A stretch of 47,459 bases of DNA from Planctomycetota bacterium (lineage in GTDB: Bacteria > Planctomycetota > Phycisphaerae > UBA1845 > Fen-1342): NCBI GenBank assembly GCA_018814045.1, contig JAHJAR010000077.1:1-47459 (forward strand), given 5' to 3'. How positions within the stretch are numbered: the first letter of the stretch is position 1; each line of letters begins with the position of its first letter. The position numbers and the translations under genes are program-made. Under the pieces are notes generated by a model, which was not told the DNA's origin, searched no databases, and saw nothing but the letters and a program-made list of their open reading frames with translations. Shown here in pieces: positions 15,882 through 24,793 of this stretch.

Positions 15882-17024
15882 TTAGATGCGCTCCGCCAGG
15901 ATCTTCTGCGCCGCCGTCACGCCCGCGCCCAACTCGAACTTGTGGCCCAGCTTGTGGAGCACCTGTTCGAGTGCGGCGATGACCAGCACGGTGTCCATCT
16001 CGTCGACATAGCCCATGTGACCGATGCGGAAGATCTTGCCCTTCAGGTGGTCCTGCCCACCGGCGGACTGGATGCCATAGCGACTCTGCAAACCATCGCG
16101 GATGTCGGACACCTTGACGCCCTCGGGGGCGCGGAACGCCGTCACCGAATCCGACGGACGTTTTGAGAACACCACCAGATTGATCGCCTCACCCGCCGCC
16201 CGCGTGGCGGCGGCCATGGCGGCAATACGCTTCCAGACAGCTTCCATCCCGTCTTCGAGCAGAATGTCCAAGGCCTTGCTCAGCCCGCGGATCAGCACGT
16301 GCGCCGGCGTGAACGGGGTGTCGTTTTCCAGCCCCTTCTGGTACGCCTTGATCAGGTTCAGGTAGTAGGCATGCTGGCTTTTGTTGTTCGCGACCACCTG
16401 CCACGCCCGCTCGCTGAGCGAGACGAATCCCAACCCGGGCGGGATCATCAGGGCCTTCTGGGCTCCGGTCACAACCACGTCGACGCCCCACTCGTCCGGC
16501 TTCAGCGGAACGCAGCCGGCCGATGTGATCGCGTCCACGAGCAGCAATCTTCCTGCGGCCTGGGTGATCTTGCCGATCGCTTCCAGATCGCAAAGCGTTG
16601 CGGTCGAAGTCTCACTGTGCGTGAGCATCACGGCCGTGATCTTCGGGTCTTTTTTCAAATAGTCGGCGACGACCTGCGGGGCGACCGCGCTGCCCCACTC
16701 AACTTCGTGGCGAATAACGTCGATGCCAAACTGCTCAGCGATCTCACCCCAGCGTTGCCCGAACTTGCCACCCTCGATCGTCAGCATTTTCGAGCCGGGC
16801 GGGTTGCAGCCGACGATCGCGCCTTCAGCGGCCGCCGTGCCGGAACCCGTGATGATCAGCACTTCGTTCTTGGTTTGCAGGACCTCTTTGAGCTTCCGCT
16901 GGCATTGCTTCATGAAGTCCTTGAACCAGGGCGTGCGATGATGCTCAAAGGGCCGGGCCATCTCGAGCAGTACTTCTTCCGGAACCGCGCAGGGCCCCGG
17001 GGTATACAGGCGGATCTTCTTCAT
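15882..17024 (-). CDS. Class V aminotransferase (serine-pyruvate / alanine-glyoxylate type)
   Basis: A 380-residue PLP enzyme of fold type I. The opening RLYTPGPCAVPEEVL and the segment IITGSGTAAAEGAIV are typical of the serine/alanine-glyoxylate aminotransferase group. VDAITSAG holds the PLP-contacting Asp164, and VTGAQKALMIPPGLGF holds the Schiff-base Lys190. The C-terminal domain has SDIRDGLQSRYGIQSAGGQ and FRIGHMGY. It likely transfers the amino group between serine or alanine and pyruvate or glyoxylate; some relatives act on phosphoserine or phosphonates, so the exact donor is open. The frame extends to 17078, but the ATG at 17024 follows AAAGGA and starts the family N-terminus. Confidence 0.9.
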   Translation of the reverse strand: MKKIRLYTPGPCAVPEEVLLEMARPFEHHRTPWFKDFMKQCQRKLKEVLQTKNEVLIITGSGTAAAEGAIVGCNPPGSKMLTIEGGKFGQRWGEIAEQFGIDVIRHEVEWGSAVAPQVVADYLKKDPKITAVMLTHSETSTATLCDLEAIGKITQAAGRLLLVDAITSAGCVPLKPDEWGVDVVVTGAQKALMIPPGLGFVSLSERAWQVVANNKSQHAYYLNLIKAYQKGLENDTPFTPAHVLIRGLSKALDILLEDGMEAVWKRIAAMAAATRAAGEAINLVVFSKRPSDSVTAFRAPEGVKVSDIRDGLQSRYGIQSAGGQDHLKGKIFRIGHMGYVDEMDTVLVIAALEQVLHKLGHKFELGAGVTAAQKILAERI

Positions 17025-17177
17025 TACGATGTCCTTTCTCCACGGCCGCAACGGGTCGGAACCGACAGAACCTGGCATTGTAGCGATCGGGATCGAAAGG
17101 GGCGAGAGAGCCAGCAGGTGAACCCGGCCCGAGACTGCGTGACGCGGGCGCCGCCGTGGGGCGTCAGTTGGGTCGGT

Positions 17178-17225
17178 CGTCCTGCGCTACTCGCAGACTC
17201 GCGTGGCCGCGCAAGCCGCAGGACG
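17178..17225 (-). terminator. Possible hairpin terminator after nusA
   Basis: A perfect 9-bp inverted repeat, CGTCCTGCG (17178-17186) and CGCAGGACG (17217-17225), with a 30-base GC-rich loop, begins one base after the nusA stop codon. There is no U-run, so it may be a factor-dependent or weak terminator or an RNA-stabilising stem. Confidence 0.4.
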
Positions 17226-17226
17226 G

Positions 17227-18918
17227 CTAAACCGAATCCTGTTGCCCAGGCACTGGCGGTTCGGCGTTGTTGCTCACCGACGCGGCTTCGTCGGCTGACG
17301 GAGTAGACGTATCTTCGTCCTCGTGCTGCTCAGCGCCATTGGCGTCGGCTTCGTCGCCGTCGGACGCCTGCTGGGGCGGCTCCGGGCGCCGCGCCAACAG
17401 ATCGCTCAATGAATCCATCCCCGCCGGCGTCGGCGTTACCAGTGCGGCGGCCTGCTCGGCCTCATCGTCCGTGAGCGGCTCGAGTGCATCAGCGTGCGAT
17501 TCGTCGGCCATAGCGAGTGGTGCCGGCGCGGCCGCTTTGGAGTCAGGGGGACCGGGTTCGCCAGTGGCGGCTGAAGCCGGAACGGCTGTTGCGACAAGCT
17601 CCTCCGCCGCGTCCATACCGGTGGCCTCCTCGGCAGGTTCGGCCTCGGTGGCTGCGGTATCGACCTCGCCCGCCACGAACGCGGATGGGCTGGTGCCAGC
17701 GGCATGACCGGCGCCCGCTACCTGGGCCGCGGCTTCCGTTTCCGCCTTGGCCCGGGCGGCCGCCTCGCGCTCCTCCTCCTGCCTGATGGCTGCCTCACCC
17801 GAGGTTTCGACGATTCTCTCGGCGAGTTCGGGTTCGAGCTCCAGTTCGCTCACCAGCGGCTCGGCGCCACACTCGTCAATATCCGCCACCGAAACACAGC
17901 CGATCGCGACGAGCTTGTCGATGATCACGTCGGTGATGCCCGTGATCTCGCGGACCGTCCGCTCCATCAACTCGAGATTCTTGTTGTACTCAGTCGGCGT
18001 GAGGATATCGATGTCCCAACCGGTCAAGCGCGCCGCGAGCCGGACGTTTTGGCCGCGTTTACCGATCGCGAGGGAGAGCTGGTCCTCGGCGACGACGACG
18101 GTGGCCTTGCCGAGCTCGAAGCAGAGCGCCACCTCCTGCACCTCGGCGGGTTTGAGGGCGTTCTGGATCAGGATCTGGCTCGACTCATTCCAGCGGACGA
18201 TGTCGATCTTCTCGCCGCCGAGCTCGTCGACGATGTTGCGGATACGGCTGCCGCGAACGCCGACGCAGGCCCCGACCGCATCCACCTTGGAGTCGATGCT
18301 GCTGACGGCGATTTTGGTGCGGTAGCCGGCCTCGCGGGCGAGGGCCTTGAGTTCGATGATTCGTTCGGCGACCTCGGGCACTTCGAGCTCGAACAGCCGC
18401 TCGATGAACTCGGGGTGTGAGCGGGAGAGGATGATCTTGACCTGATTAGGCTGCTCGCGCACCTCCAGGATCAGAACGCGGATGCGCTCGGCGACCTTGT
18501 GGGTCTCGCCGGGGATCTGCTCGCTACGGGGCAGAAAGCCCTCGGTGCGGCCGATGTTGACGAGCAGGTTGCCCCCTTCGGCTCGGACTACGTTACCGGT
18601 GATAATCGTGCCACGCCGCTCGGTGAATTCGTCGTAGATGCTCGTGCGTTCGCGTTCGCGGGTCTTCTGAATGATGACCTGTTTGGCGGTCTGGGCAGCG
18701 ATGCGCCCCAGCAACTGCATATCGACGGGTTGACCAGCGACCGTCGCCTGAATGTTGCCGCTGGCCAGGTCCAGCTTGACCTCCGCCTCCTCGGTTTCGT
18801 CGTACGCCTTGCGGATGGCGCTGGCCATAGCGACTTCGAGATCGGTGACGAAGGAACCGCGATCGATGTTCTTGTCGCGACAGATGCTGTCGATGATGCG
18901 GAGCAGATCTTGGTTCAT
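17227..18918 (-). CDS. nusA: Transcription elongation/termination factor NusA with a long low-complexity C-terminal tail
   Basis: A 563-residue RNA polymerase-binding factor for pausing, termination and antitermination. The N-terminal polymerase-binding domain spans residues 1-105; the S1 domain about 106-175 (GNVVRAEGGNLLVNIG); KH1 about 205-260 (GVRGSRIRNIV); and KH2 about 270-335 (AIGKRGQNVRLAARLTGWDI). A helix-hairpin-helix-like segment (about 325-375, DVIIDKLVAIGCVSVADI) follows. From about residue 378 on, the protein is an acidic, alanine-, glutamate- and proline-rich tail of roughly 185 residues with no domain I recognise. The usual neighbours rimP and infB are absent on both sides. 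A weak GAGGG precedes the ATG. Confidence 0.95.
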   Translation of the reverse strand: MNQDLLRIIDSICRDKNIDRGSFVTDLEVAMASAIRKAYDETEEAEVKLDLASGNIQATVAGQPVDMQLLGRIAAQTAKQVIIQKTRERERTSIYDEFTERRGTIITGNVVRAEGGNLLVNIGRTEGFLPRSEQIPGETHKVAERIRVLILEVREQPNQVKIILSRSHPEFIERLFELEVPEVAERIIELKALAREAGYRTKIAVSSIDSKVDAVGACVGVRGSRIRNIVDELGGEKIDIVRWNESSQILIQNALKPAEVQEVALCFELGKATVVVAEDQLSLAIGKRGQNVRLAARLTGWDIDILTPTEYNKNLELMERTVREITGITDVIIDKLVAIGCVSVADIDECGAEPLVSELELEPELAERIVETSGEAAIRQEEEREAAARAKAETEAAAQVAGAGHAAGTSPSAFVAGEVDTAATEAEPAEEATGMDAAEELVATAVPASAATGEPGPPDSKAAAPAPLAMADESHADALEPLTDDEAEQAAALVTPTPAGMDSLSDLLARRPEPPQQASDGDEADANGAEQHEDEDTSTPSADEAASVSNNAEPPVPGQQDSV

Positions 18919-19124
18919 CGCTACGGCAAACCCTCTGTTGGCGCCTCAGCACGCGCGGCGCGCACCATTCCTTCCGTCCCGGCACGCGGCCTTCGTCGGC
19001 ACCCGCAACAGTGCACGGGCACACTGCGGACAAAAAACGGGCCGCGGCTGCGACCCAACGGGGTCCGTTTCCGGACCGGTATCCGCCTCGTACCTGTCGC
19101 AGCGCCGGCCGCTCCAGCCGGTCC

Positions 19125-20306
19125 CTACGTCGCAGCGGCCAGACCGACGTTAGAGCCCGCGCCGCTGGGTTCGAAGAAGTGTACCCGATTTACGTCAACT
19201 TGCATATCCACCATATCGCCTTCGTGCACTCGCTTTTGCGCGTCGATCCGGCAGATGAGCGGCACCCCCCGCCCCGTCGAGGCATAGACGTCCATCCGCT
19301 CTCCGAGCGGCTCCACCACGCCAACCGTCACCCGCAGCGTCGTTCCGGGCGGAGCATCCGTGGCCGGCGCGAGACGCTCCGGACGCACGCCCATGATCAG
19401 CGGCTGGCCCACGAACGCCGCCACGCGCTGACGGTGCTCGGGGCCAACCAGCAAGCGACATTGCCCATCGTCAAAGAACAGCTCATCTCCGTCCCGGCCG
19501 ATCCGGCCTTCCAGGAAATTCATCGGTGGGGTGCCCACGAAGCCCGCCACGAAGCGGTTCACCGGCCTTTCATACAACTCGAAGGGCGTCGTGCACTGCT
19601 GGACAAACGCGTCTTTCATCACCACGACCCGGTCGCCGAGCGTCATCGCCTCTTCCTGGTCGTGGATGACGTAGATGGTGGTCGTCTGTACGCGGCGGTG
19701 GAGACGCTTGATCTCGGCCCGCATTTCGACGCGCAGCTTGGCGTCGAGGTTCGAAAGCGGCTCGTCGAACAGATAGGTCTTGGGGTTGCGGACAATGGCC
19801 CGTCCGACCGCGACCCGCTGCCGCTGACCGCCCGAGAGCGCCTTCGGACGCCGATTCAGCAAGCCCTCAATCCCGAGGATGGCGGCTGCGTCGCGCACCC
19901 GCTTGTCGATCTCACGCCGTTCCTCGCGTGCCGCCCGGTAACGCTCGGGCGACAGCAGGTAAGCCAGCGGGTGGCCCCATCCCGCGTATCGTCGCCGCAG
20001 CATCAGGCCGAACGCCATGTTCTTGTACACGGTCATGTGGGGGTAGAGGGCGTAGTTCTGAAAGACCATGGCGATGTCGCGGTCTTTTGGTGCGATGTCG
20101 TTGACCACGCGATCGTCGATGCGAATCGTGCCGGCGGTGATGTCTTCGAGGCCAGCGACCATGCGCAGAGTCGTGCTCTTGCCACACCCGGACGGCCCCA
20201 CCAACACGATGAACTCGCGGTCCCGGATCGTCAGATCGAGATCGTCCACGGCCTTGACGTTGCCGGGGTAGATCTTGGTGACGCCCTCGAAAACGACCTC
20301 CGCCAT
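19125..20306 (-). CDS. ABC transporter ATPase, MalK/UgpC type (orphan)
   Basis: A 393-residue ATPase that energises carbohydrate or polyol uptake through ABC permeases. Walker A is GPSGCGKST (residues 37-45), with Q-loop VFQNYALYPHM, signature LSGGQRQRVAVGRA, Walker B YLFDEPLSNLDAKLR and switch His in VIHDQEEAM. A C-terminal OB/TOBE domain follows (MGVRPERL...). An extra arginine-rich stretch of about 25 residues (around RRRYAGWGHPLAYLLSPERY) sits after the Q-loop, longer than in standard MalK. No permease or binding protein is nearby, so it may serve several transporters, as known for MsmK-type ATPases. The start is the ATG at 20306; the longer frame has no support. A strong promoter lies upstream. 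Confidence 0.92.
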   Translation of the reverse strand: MAEVVFEGVTKIYPGNVKAVDDLDLTIRDREFIVLVGPSGCGKSTTLRMVAGLEDITAGTIRIDDRVVNDIAPKDRDIAMVFQNYALYPHMTVYKNMAFGLMLRRRYAGWGHPLAYLLSPERYRAAREERREIDKRVRDAAAILGIEGLLNRRPKALSGGQRQRVAVGRAIVRNPKTYLFDEPLSNLDAKLRVEMRAEIKRLHRRVQTTTIYVIHDQEEAMTLGDRVVVMKDAFVQQCTTPFELYERPVNRFVAGFVGTPPMNFLEGRIGRDGDELFFDDGQCRLLVGPEHRQRVAAFVGQPLIMGVRPERLAPATDAPPGTTLRVTVGVVEPLGERMDVYASTGRGVPLICRIDAQKRVHEGDMVDMQVDVNRVHFFEPSGAGSNVGLAAAT

Positions 20307-20362
20307 GGTTGCCTCGCTAGCTCGCTGGCCTTCTTGCCGTGAAACTCGGCCATTAGAAGGTG

Positions 20363-20392
20363 AGTATAGGAACGAACCTGGACCGCGGTCAA
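20363..20392 (-). promoter_or_regulatory. Promoter of the MalK-type ATPase gene
   Basis: On the minus strand TTGACC (20387-20392) and TATACT (20363-20368) are separated by 18 bases. The leader to the ATG at 20306 would be about 50 bases. It is divergent from the promoter at 20432, so the 159-base spacer carries two back-to-back promoters. Confidence 0.6.
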
Positions 20393-20431
20393 TTCTCGCC
20401 TGGTGCCTCGCTGGTGCCATGATCTGGTCGA

Positions 20432-20459
20432 TTGACCGCCCCGCCCCGGCTTCTATACT
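20432..20459 (+). promoter_or_regulatory. Promoter of GT39-TPR paralog 1, predicting a leaderless mRNA
   Basis: TTGACC (20432-20437), a 16-base spacer, then TATACT (20454-20459). The ATG at 20466 lies seven bases after the -10, exactly where transcription is expected to start, so the message would have little or no 5' leader. Confidence 0.65.
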
Positions 20460-20465
20460 GAACCG

Positions 20466-22595
20466 ATGACTGCTCGCTCACGGTTCCCCGGTAGGCGCTC
20501 AAAGCTGCGCGCGCACGCTCCTCCAAAATCGTCCGCCGCTGCCGTGTCGAGGCGCACGTTCTGGCTCGTGCTGGGGGTGCTGTGCCTGGTGGGCCTGCTT
20601 CTGCGCCTGGCCATCCTGGAAGAATTCCTCCGCGTCAACCCGATCGCCGAGCAACCCTGGACCGACGGACAGGTGTACTGGGATACGGCGGGCCGGATGG
20701 CGGCGGGCGAGTGGGTTGGCGACACCCCGTTCCTGGCGGCCCCGCTGTACCCGTACTTCCTGGGGGTCATACGCTGGTCGGGCGGCGGGCTGAAGACCGT
20801 TTACGCTATCCAACTTGTACTGCACCTGGCAACGGTGGTGCTGATTGCCTGGATCGTTAGGCTGCGCGCCGGGCCTGGGGCCGGACTGCTTGCAGCGGGG
20901 CTGTTCCTGGCGCTGACCGAGCCGGCGGTGACAAGCATGCGCATCCTGGGTAACACCGGGCAGTTGCTGCTGGTGGGGCTGGTTTGGTGGCGCTGGGTGG
21001 TCCTGGCGCAAGGGAAGACGCAGCCGTGGCTCAACGTCGTGCTCACCGGTTGTCTGCTCGGATTGCTGTCGCTCAGTTTTCCGCCGGCGATCCTGCTGGT
21101 GCCGGCCTACGGGCTCTGGCTGTGGTGCGTCGGCCGCTGGCGCGTGGCCGGGCTGGGCCGCGGCTTGGCAGGGTCGTTCTGTGCCCTGCTCCTGATCGCG
21201 CCGGCGACGGCGCACAACGCCTGGCAGTCGGGCGAGTTCATCCCCATCACGGCCCACGGCGGTATCACGCTGCGTCACGGCAACGCGCTCGCCGCGGATG
21301 GCACGCTGACGAGCATTCCCGGTGTGACCGGGACACGACAGATGATGCACCGGACCGCCGCCCATTTGTTCAAGCGGCTCTACGGCCACGCGGGTGGTTG
21401 GCGCGAGATTGACCAGCATTTTCGCCGTACAGTGTTTGCGTTTTGGCGCGAGGACCCGGCCAGGGCGGCGGGGCTCTTTGCCCGCAAGCTATACTGGTTT
21501 CTGACCGCTCGCAACTACGATGAGATGATGCCCGTGGCGCTGGAGCGCGAGTACGGCATTGCCACGCGCGTCATGCTGGCGCCGCTGGGTACGGCCTGGC
21601 TGATGGGTGCCGCCCTGGCGGGCCTGCTGGCCACCCTGCAACGGCCGGTCCGCTGGGCACCGGAGTGGCTGCTGCTGGGCCTGGCGCTGCTCACCACAGT
21701 TCTGTTTTTCTACAGTCCACGTTACCGCCTGCCGGCTGTGCCCGTGTTGTGCGGCCTGGCCGCGTATGCGGTTGTGGAGTACAGACATGTATGGTATCCG
21801 CGCTGGTTGCTCGTGGCCTTGTGTCTGGTTCCTCTACCTCTGTACATAGTCAACCGCGTCGTGGGGTTTGATACAACGGACTACATGCGCGCTTCGTACA
21901 CTCCGCTTCTGTCCATCGCGCAGGCGCACGCCGGCAATCGCCGGGCGGAGGTGGGCGAGTTGGAAGCGGCGGAGCAGCGCTACCGGGCGGCGTTGCGGGT
22001 AGCGCCTGACAACCCGATGGCCCATCGGCAACTCGGGGCGCTTTATATTCGCCTGGGACGGCCGGCGGAGGCGCTGCGCGAACTCGAGCTGGCGCTGCGC
22101 TGCTATCCGTCGGCGGGCAATCCGGCCTGGGATCAGTCGCGTGCCGTCACGCTTCAGCATGTTTACAATGCCTGCATCGATCTGGGGCGTAATGTCGAAG
22201 CACAGCGCGCGTTGACCCAGGCACTCGAATTGCAGCCATACGCCTTTCAGGTGCGCCTGGCACTGGCATGGTCGCTGGCGACGTGCCCGGACGAAGCCGG
22301 GCGGGACGGCCCGGAGGCGCTGCGGCAGGCCGAAGAGGCCCTGAGCATCCGGGCGGATGACGAGCCGGAGGGTTTCATCGTGCTGGCTGCGGCCCAAGCG
22401 GCGGCGGGTTGTTTTGAAGATGCGACGGCCACGGCCACGCGGGCCGCGGAGATAGCGGGGCAGCGCGGGATGAACGAACTGGTGGCAGAGCTGGGTGCGC
22501 AGGCGGCGCGGTACCGGCAGGGCGAAGTCTGCGTGGCAGGTCCACGCCGCCTGCAAGTACCGCTCAGCGCTGCGCCGCCCCCGGCCGCACCGTAG
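20466..22595 (+). CDS. GT39-like polytopic glycosyltransferase with C-terminal TPR domain, paralog 1 of 4
   Basis: A 709-residue membrane protein. About ten hydrophobic segments span residues 33-470. After the first is a non-cytoplasmic loop with NPIAEQPWTDGQVYW (acidic residue near Tyr, as in the DE-type active-site loop of PMT/ArnT-like GT39 enzymes) and APLYPYFLG. A second large loop holds EFIPITAHGGITLRHGN and WREIDQHFRR. LFFYSPRYRLPAVPV matches the late GT39 helices. Residues about 485-700 are TPR-like helix pairs ending ARYRQGEVCVAGPRR. It likely transfers a lipid-linked sugar to protein or glycan on the outer face of the membrane; the acceptor is unknown. It is the most divergent of the four (GNAL for GNGP; MMPVALEREYG). 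Confidence 0.85.
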   Translation: MTARSRFPGRRSKLRAHAPPKSSAAAVSRRTFWLVLGVLCLVGLLLRLAILEEFLRVNPIAEQPWTDGQVYWDTAGRMAAGEWVGDTPFLAAPLYPYFLGVIRWSGGGLKTVYAIQLVLHLATVVLIAWIVRLRAGPGAGLLAAGLFLALTEPAVTSMRILGNTGQLLLVGLVWWRWVVLAQGKTQPWLNVVLTGCLLGLLSLSFPPAILLVPAYGLWLWCVGRWRVAGLGRGLAGSFCALLLIAPATAHNAWQSGEFIPITAHGGITLRHGNALAADGTLTSIPGVTGTRQMMHRTAAHLFKRLYGHAGGWREIDQHFRRTVFAFWREDPARAAGLFARKLYWFLTARNYDEMMPVALEREYGIATRVMLAPLGTAWLMGAALAGLLATLQRPVRWAPEWLLLGLALLTTVLFFYSPRYRLPAVPVLCGLAAYAVVEYRHVWYPRWLLVALCLVPLPLYIVNRVVGFDTTDYMRASYTPLLSIAQAHAGNRRAEVGELEAAEQRYRAALRVAPDNPMAHRQLGALYIRLGRPAEALRELELALRCYPSAGNPAWDQSRAVTLQHVYNACIDLGRNVEAQRALTQALELQPYAFQVRLALAWSLATCPDEAGRDGPEALRQAEEALSIRADDEPEGFIVLAAAQAAAGCFEDATATATRAAEIAGQRGMNELVAELGAQAARYRQGEVCVAGPRRLQVPLSAAPPPAAP

Positions 22596-22638
22596 GCACG
22601 GTCCGCGCGGGCGACATAAGTATGCTCAATCGGCACGT

Positions 22639-22666
22639 GTGACCGAGTGGGACCGCATTCTATAAT
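22639..22666 (+). promoter_or_regulatory. Promoter of GT39-TPR paralog 2
   Basis: GTGACC (22639-22644), a 16-base spacer and a perfect TATAAT (22661-22666). The leader to the ATG at 22711 would be about 38 bases. Same architecture as the promoters at 20432 and 26879. Confidence 0.65.
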
Positions 22667-22710
22667 GCCGCAACCGAGACGGCCGGTGTGGCGCGGCAGC
22701 GGGCAGGCGA

Positions 22711-24768
22711 ATGTCTAGAAATTCCTACACAGATGGTGATGTCACGAAGCTGACGACGAAGGGCTTCTGGTTAGGTCTGTTCGTAATTTGTGTAGTCGCG
22801 CTGGGGTTGCGCCTGGCTATTCTACAGGAGTTCCTGCAAGAGAACCCTATCGCGGAAGAACCGTGGATAGACAGTCAAGTCTATTGGGACATGGCCGGGC
22901 GCATGGCGGAAGGGCACTGGACAAACGAAACCCCGTTTCTATCCGCGCCGCTCTATCCATACTTCCTGGGCGTGGTGCGCAGGCTGGATGGTGGACTGAG
23001 GTCGGTCTACAGCGTGCAGTTGGCGCTGCACCTGCTGACCGTGGCGCTGATTGCGTGGACAGCGTCTTTGCGTTTCGGCCGGCTGGCCGGGCTGTTGGCC
23101 GCGGGTCTGTTTGTGGCGCTGACCGAGCCGGCGGTGTCCAGCACGCGCATTCTGGGAAACACACTGCAACTTCTGCTGGTCACGCTGGTGTGGTGGCGCT
23201 GGAGCGTGCTGGCCGAGCGGGAGAAGGTGGGCTGGGCTGACGTCGGCGCATGCGGCGCTTTGCTGGGACTGTTTGCCTTGAGTTATCCGGCCGCAATCAT
23301 GCTGGGGCCGCTGTTCGGGCTGTGGCTGTGGTGGAAATGTGGCTGGCGCGCGGCAGGGCTCGGGCGCGTCGGCGTCGCAATCGCCGCCATGGCGGTCGTG
23401 ATTGCTCCGGCGACGTTGCATAACCTGGTCGTCTTCGGCGAGCTCATACCGATCACGGGCCACGCCGGTGTCACGCTGCGGCAAGGCAACGGCCCGGAAG
23501 CCCAGGGTGTGTACAGCGTCGTGCCTGGCATCAGCGCCACGCGGGGCGCGATGCACGCGGACGCGGCCGCGGCGTTCGCCAAGGCGCACGGGCGCGAGGG
23601 CTCATGGCGCGAGATCGATTGGCATTTCCGCCGGCAGGTGCTGTCTTTCTGGACCGAGAATCCCGGTCGAACATGCGCGTTGTTCGCGCGCAAGGCGTAC
23701 TGGTTTCTTTCGGGCTACAGGTACGACGACATCGCCCCGCCGGTGCTGGAGCGCGAGTTCGGGGTCGGTGAGCGCGCGTTGTTGGCGCCCCTGGCAACGC
23801 CGTGGCTGCTCGGGGCGGCACTGGCCGGGTTGCTGGTTGTATTGCGTCGCCCGCTGCGTTTCGCGCCGGAGTGGCTTCTGCTCGCCATGTCGCTCGTGGT
23901 CGTCGTGCTGTTCTTCTACTCGCCACGCTACCGCCTGCCCGCGCTGCCGGTGTGTTGCGCACTGGCGGCCCTGGCACTGACCCAGTTGCGCCGGCTGGGC
24001 TATCCCAGGGTGATTGCGGTTGGACTGGTCGCGGCGCCGCTGGTGTTGTACTTCGTGAATCTGCAAACCGGGTTCGACAATCTGGAGCAACGGCGACAGG
24101 AGTACAGCGCCATTCTGTCCACGTCCCAAACGCGCGTGGGTGACATGCGCTGGCAGGCAGGAGACGTAGTGGCGGCCGAGCGGCGCTACCGGGCGGCTCT
24201 GGCGGCGGTGTCGAACAGCGCGCCGGCCCATCGCCGGCTGGGGGCCCTGCTGGTGCAACTGGGGCGGCCGCAGGAAGCCATTCCGGAACTACTCGAAGCC
24301 ATCAAGGCCTACCCGACCAGCTTTCCGGGATACTCGAGCGCGGTGGCGCGCACGTGTCGACATTTGTATGCCGCCTGCGTGGGCGCCCGGCAGTACGCCG
24401 CCGCCGTCTACGCCCTGCGCCAGGCCCTGGGTTTGCAGCCGGACGAGGCCGAATTCCATCTGGCGCTGGCCTGGCTGTTGGCCACGTGCCCGGACGAGCG
24501 TGCCCGCGACGGGGCCAAGGCTGTCGAGCATGCGGTGAAGGCCCAGCAACTGACCGCCCTGAACCGGCCGGAAGTGCTGGACGTGCTGGCCGCGGCCTAC
24601 GCCGAGGTGGGGCGTTTTGAGGAAGCCCAGGTTCAGGTAACGTCGGCCCTGACGATGGCACGCCGGCAGAATGACGCCAAGCTGGCCGAGGAACTGGAAC
24701 AGCGTCTGGCACAGTACCGGGCTGGGCAGCCCTGCCGCGCTGCGCCGCGGACGCTGGCTTCCGAATAG
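22711..24768 (+). CDS. GT39-like polytopic glycosyltransferase with C-terminal TPR domain, paralog 2 of 4
   Basis: A 685-residue paralog of the preceding gene, with the same order of membrane segments, two large non-cytoplasmic loops and TPR tail. Shared blocks are ENPIAEEPWIDSQVYWDMAG, TPFLSAPLYPYFLGVVR, LTEPAVSSTRILGNTLQL, GVTLRQGNGPEAQGVY, GSWREIDWHFRR, VLEREFGVGERALLAPL and FFYSPRYRLPALPV. The TPR part ends AQYRAGQPCRAAPRT. It has a very short cytoplasmic N-terminus compared with paralog 1. CAGGCGA precedes the ATG, and nearly the same bases precede the start of paralog 4. The start of paralog 3 is 25 bases after its stop, so these two are probably co-transcribed. Confidence 0.86.
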   Translation: MSRNSYTDGDVTKLTTKGFWLGLFVICVVALGLRLAILQEFLQENPIAEEPWIDSQVYWDMAGRMAEGHWTNETPFLSAPLYPYFLGVVRRLDGGLRSVYSVQLALHLLTVALIAWTASLRFGRLAGLLAAGLFVALTEPAVSSTRILGNTLQLLLVTLVWWRWSVLAEREKVGWADVGACGALLGLFALSYPAAIMLGPLFGLWLWWKCGWRAAGLGRVGVAIAAMAVVIAPATLHNLVVFGELIPITGHAGVTLRQGNGPEAQGVYSVVPGISATRGAMHADAAAAFAKAHGREGSWREIDWHFRRQVLSFWTENPGRTCALFARKAYWFLSGYRYDDIAPPVLEREFGVGERALLAPLATPWLLGAALAGLLVVLRRPLRFAPEWLLLAMSLVVVVLFFYSPRYRLPALPVCCALAALALTQLRRLGYPRVIAVGLVAAPLVLYFVNLQTGFDNLEQRRQEYSAILSTSQTRVGDMRWQAGDVVAAERRYRAALAAVSNSAPAHRRLGALLVQLGRPQEAIPELLEAIKAYPTSFPGYSSAVARTCRHLYAACVGARQYAAAVYALRQALGLQPDEAEFHLALAWLLATCPDERARDGAKAVEHAVKAQQLTALNRPEVLDVLAAAYAEVGRFEEAQVQVTSALTMARRQNDAKLAEELEQRLAQYRAGQPCRAAPRTLASE

Positions 24769-24793
24769 TGACTTCGTCGCCGACCGAGTCAAC

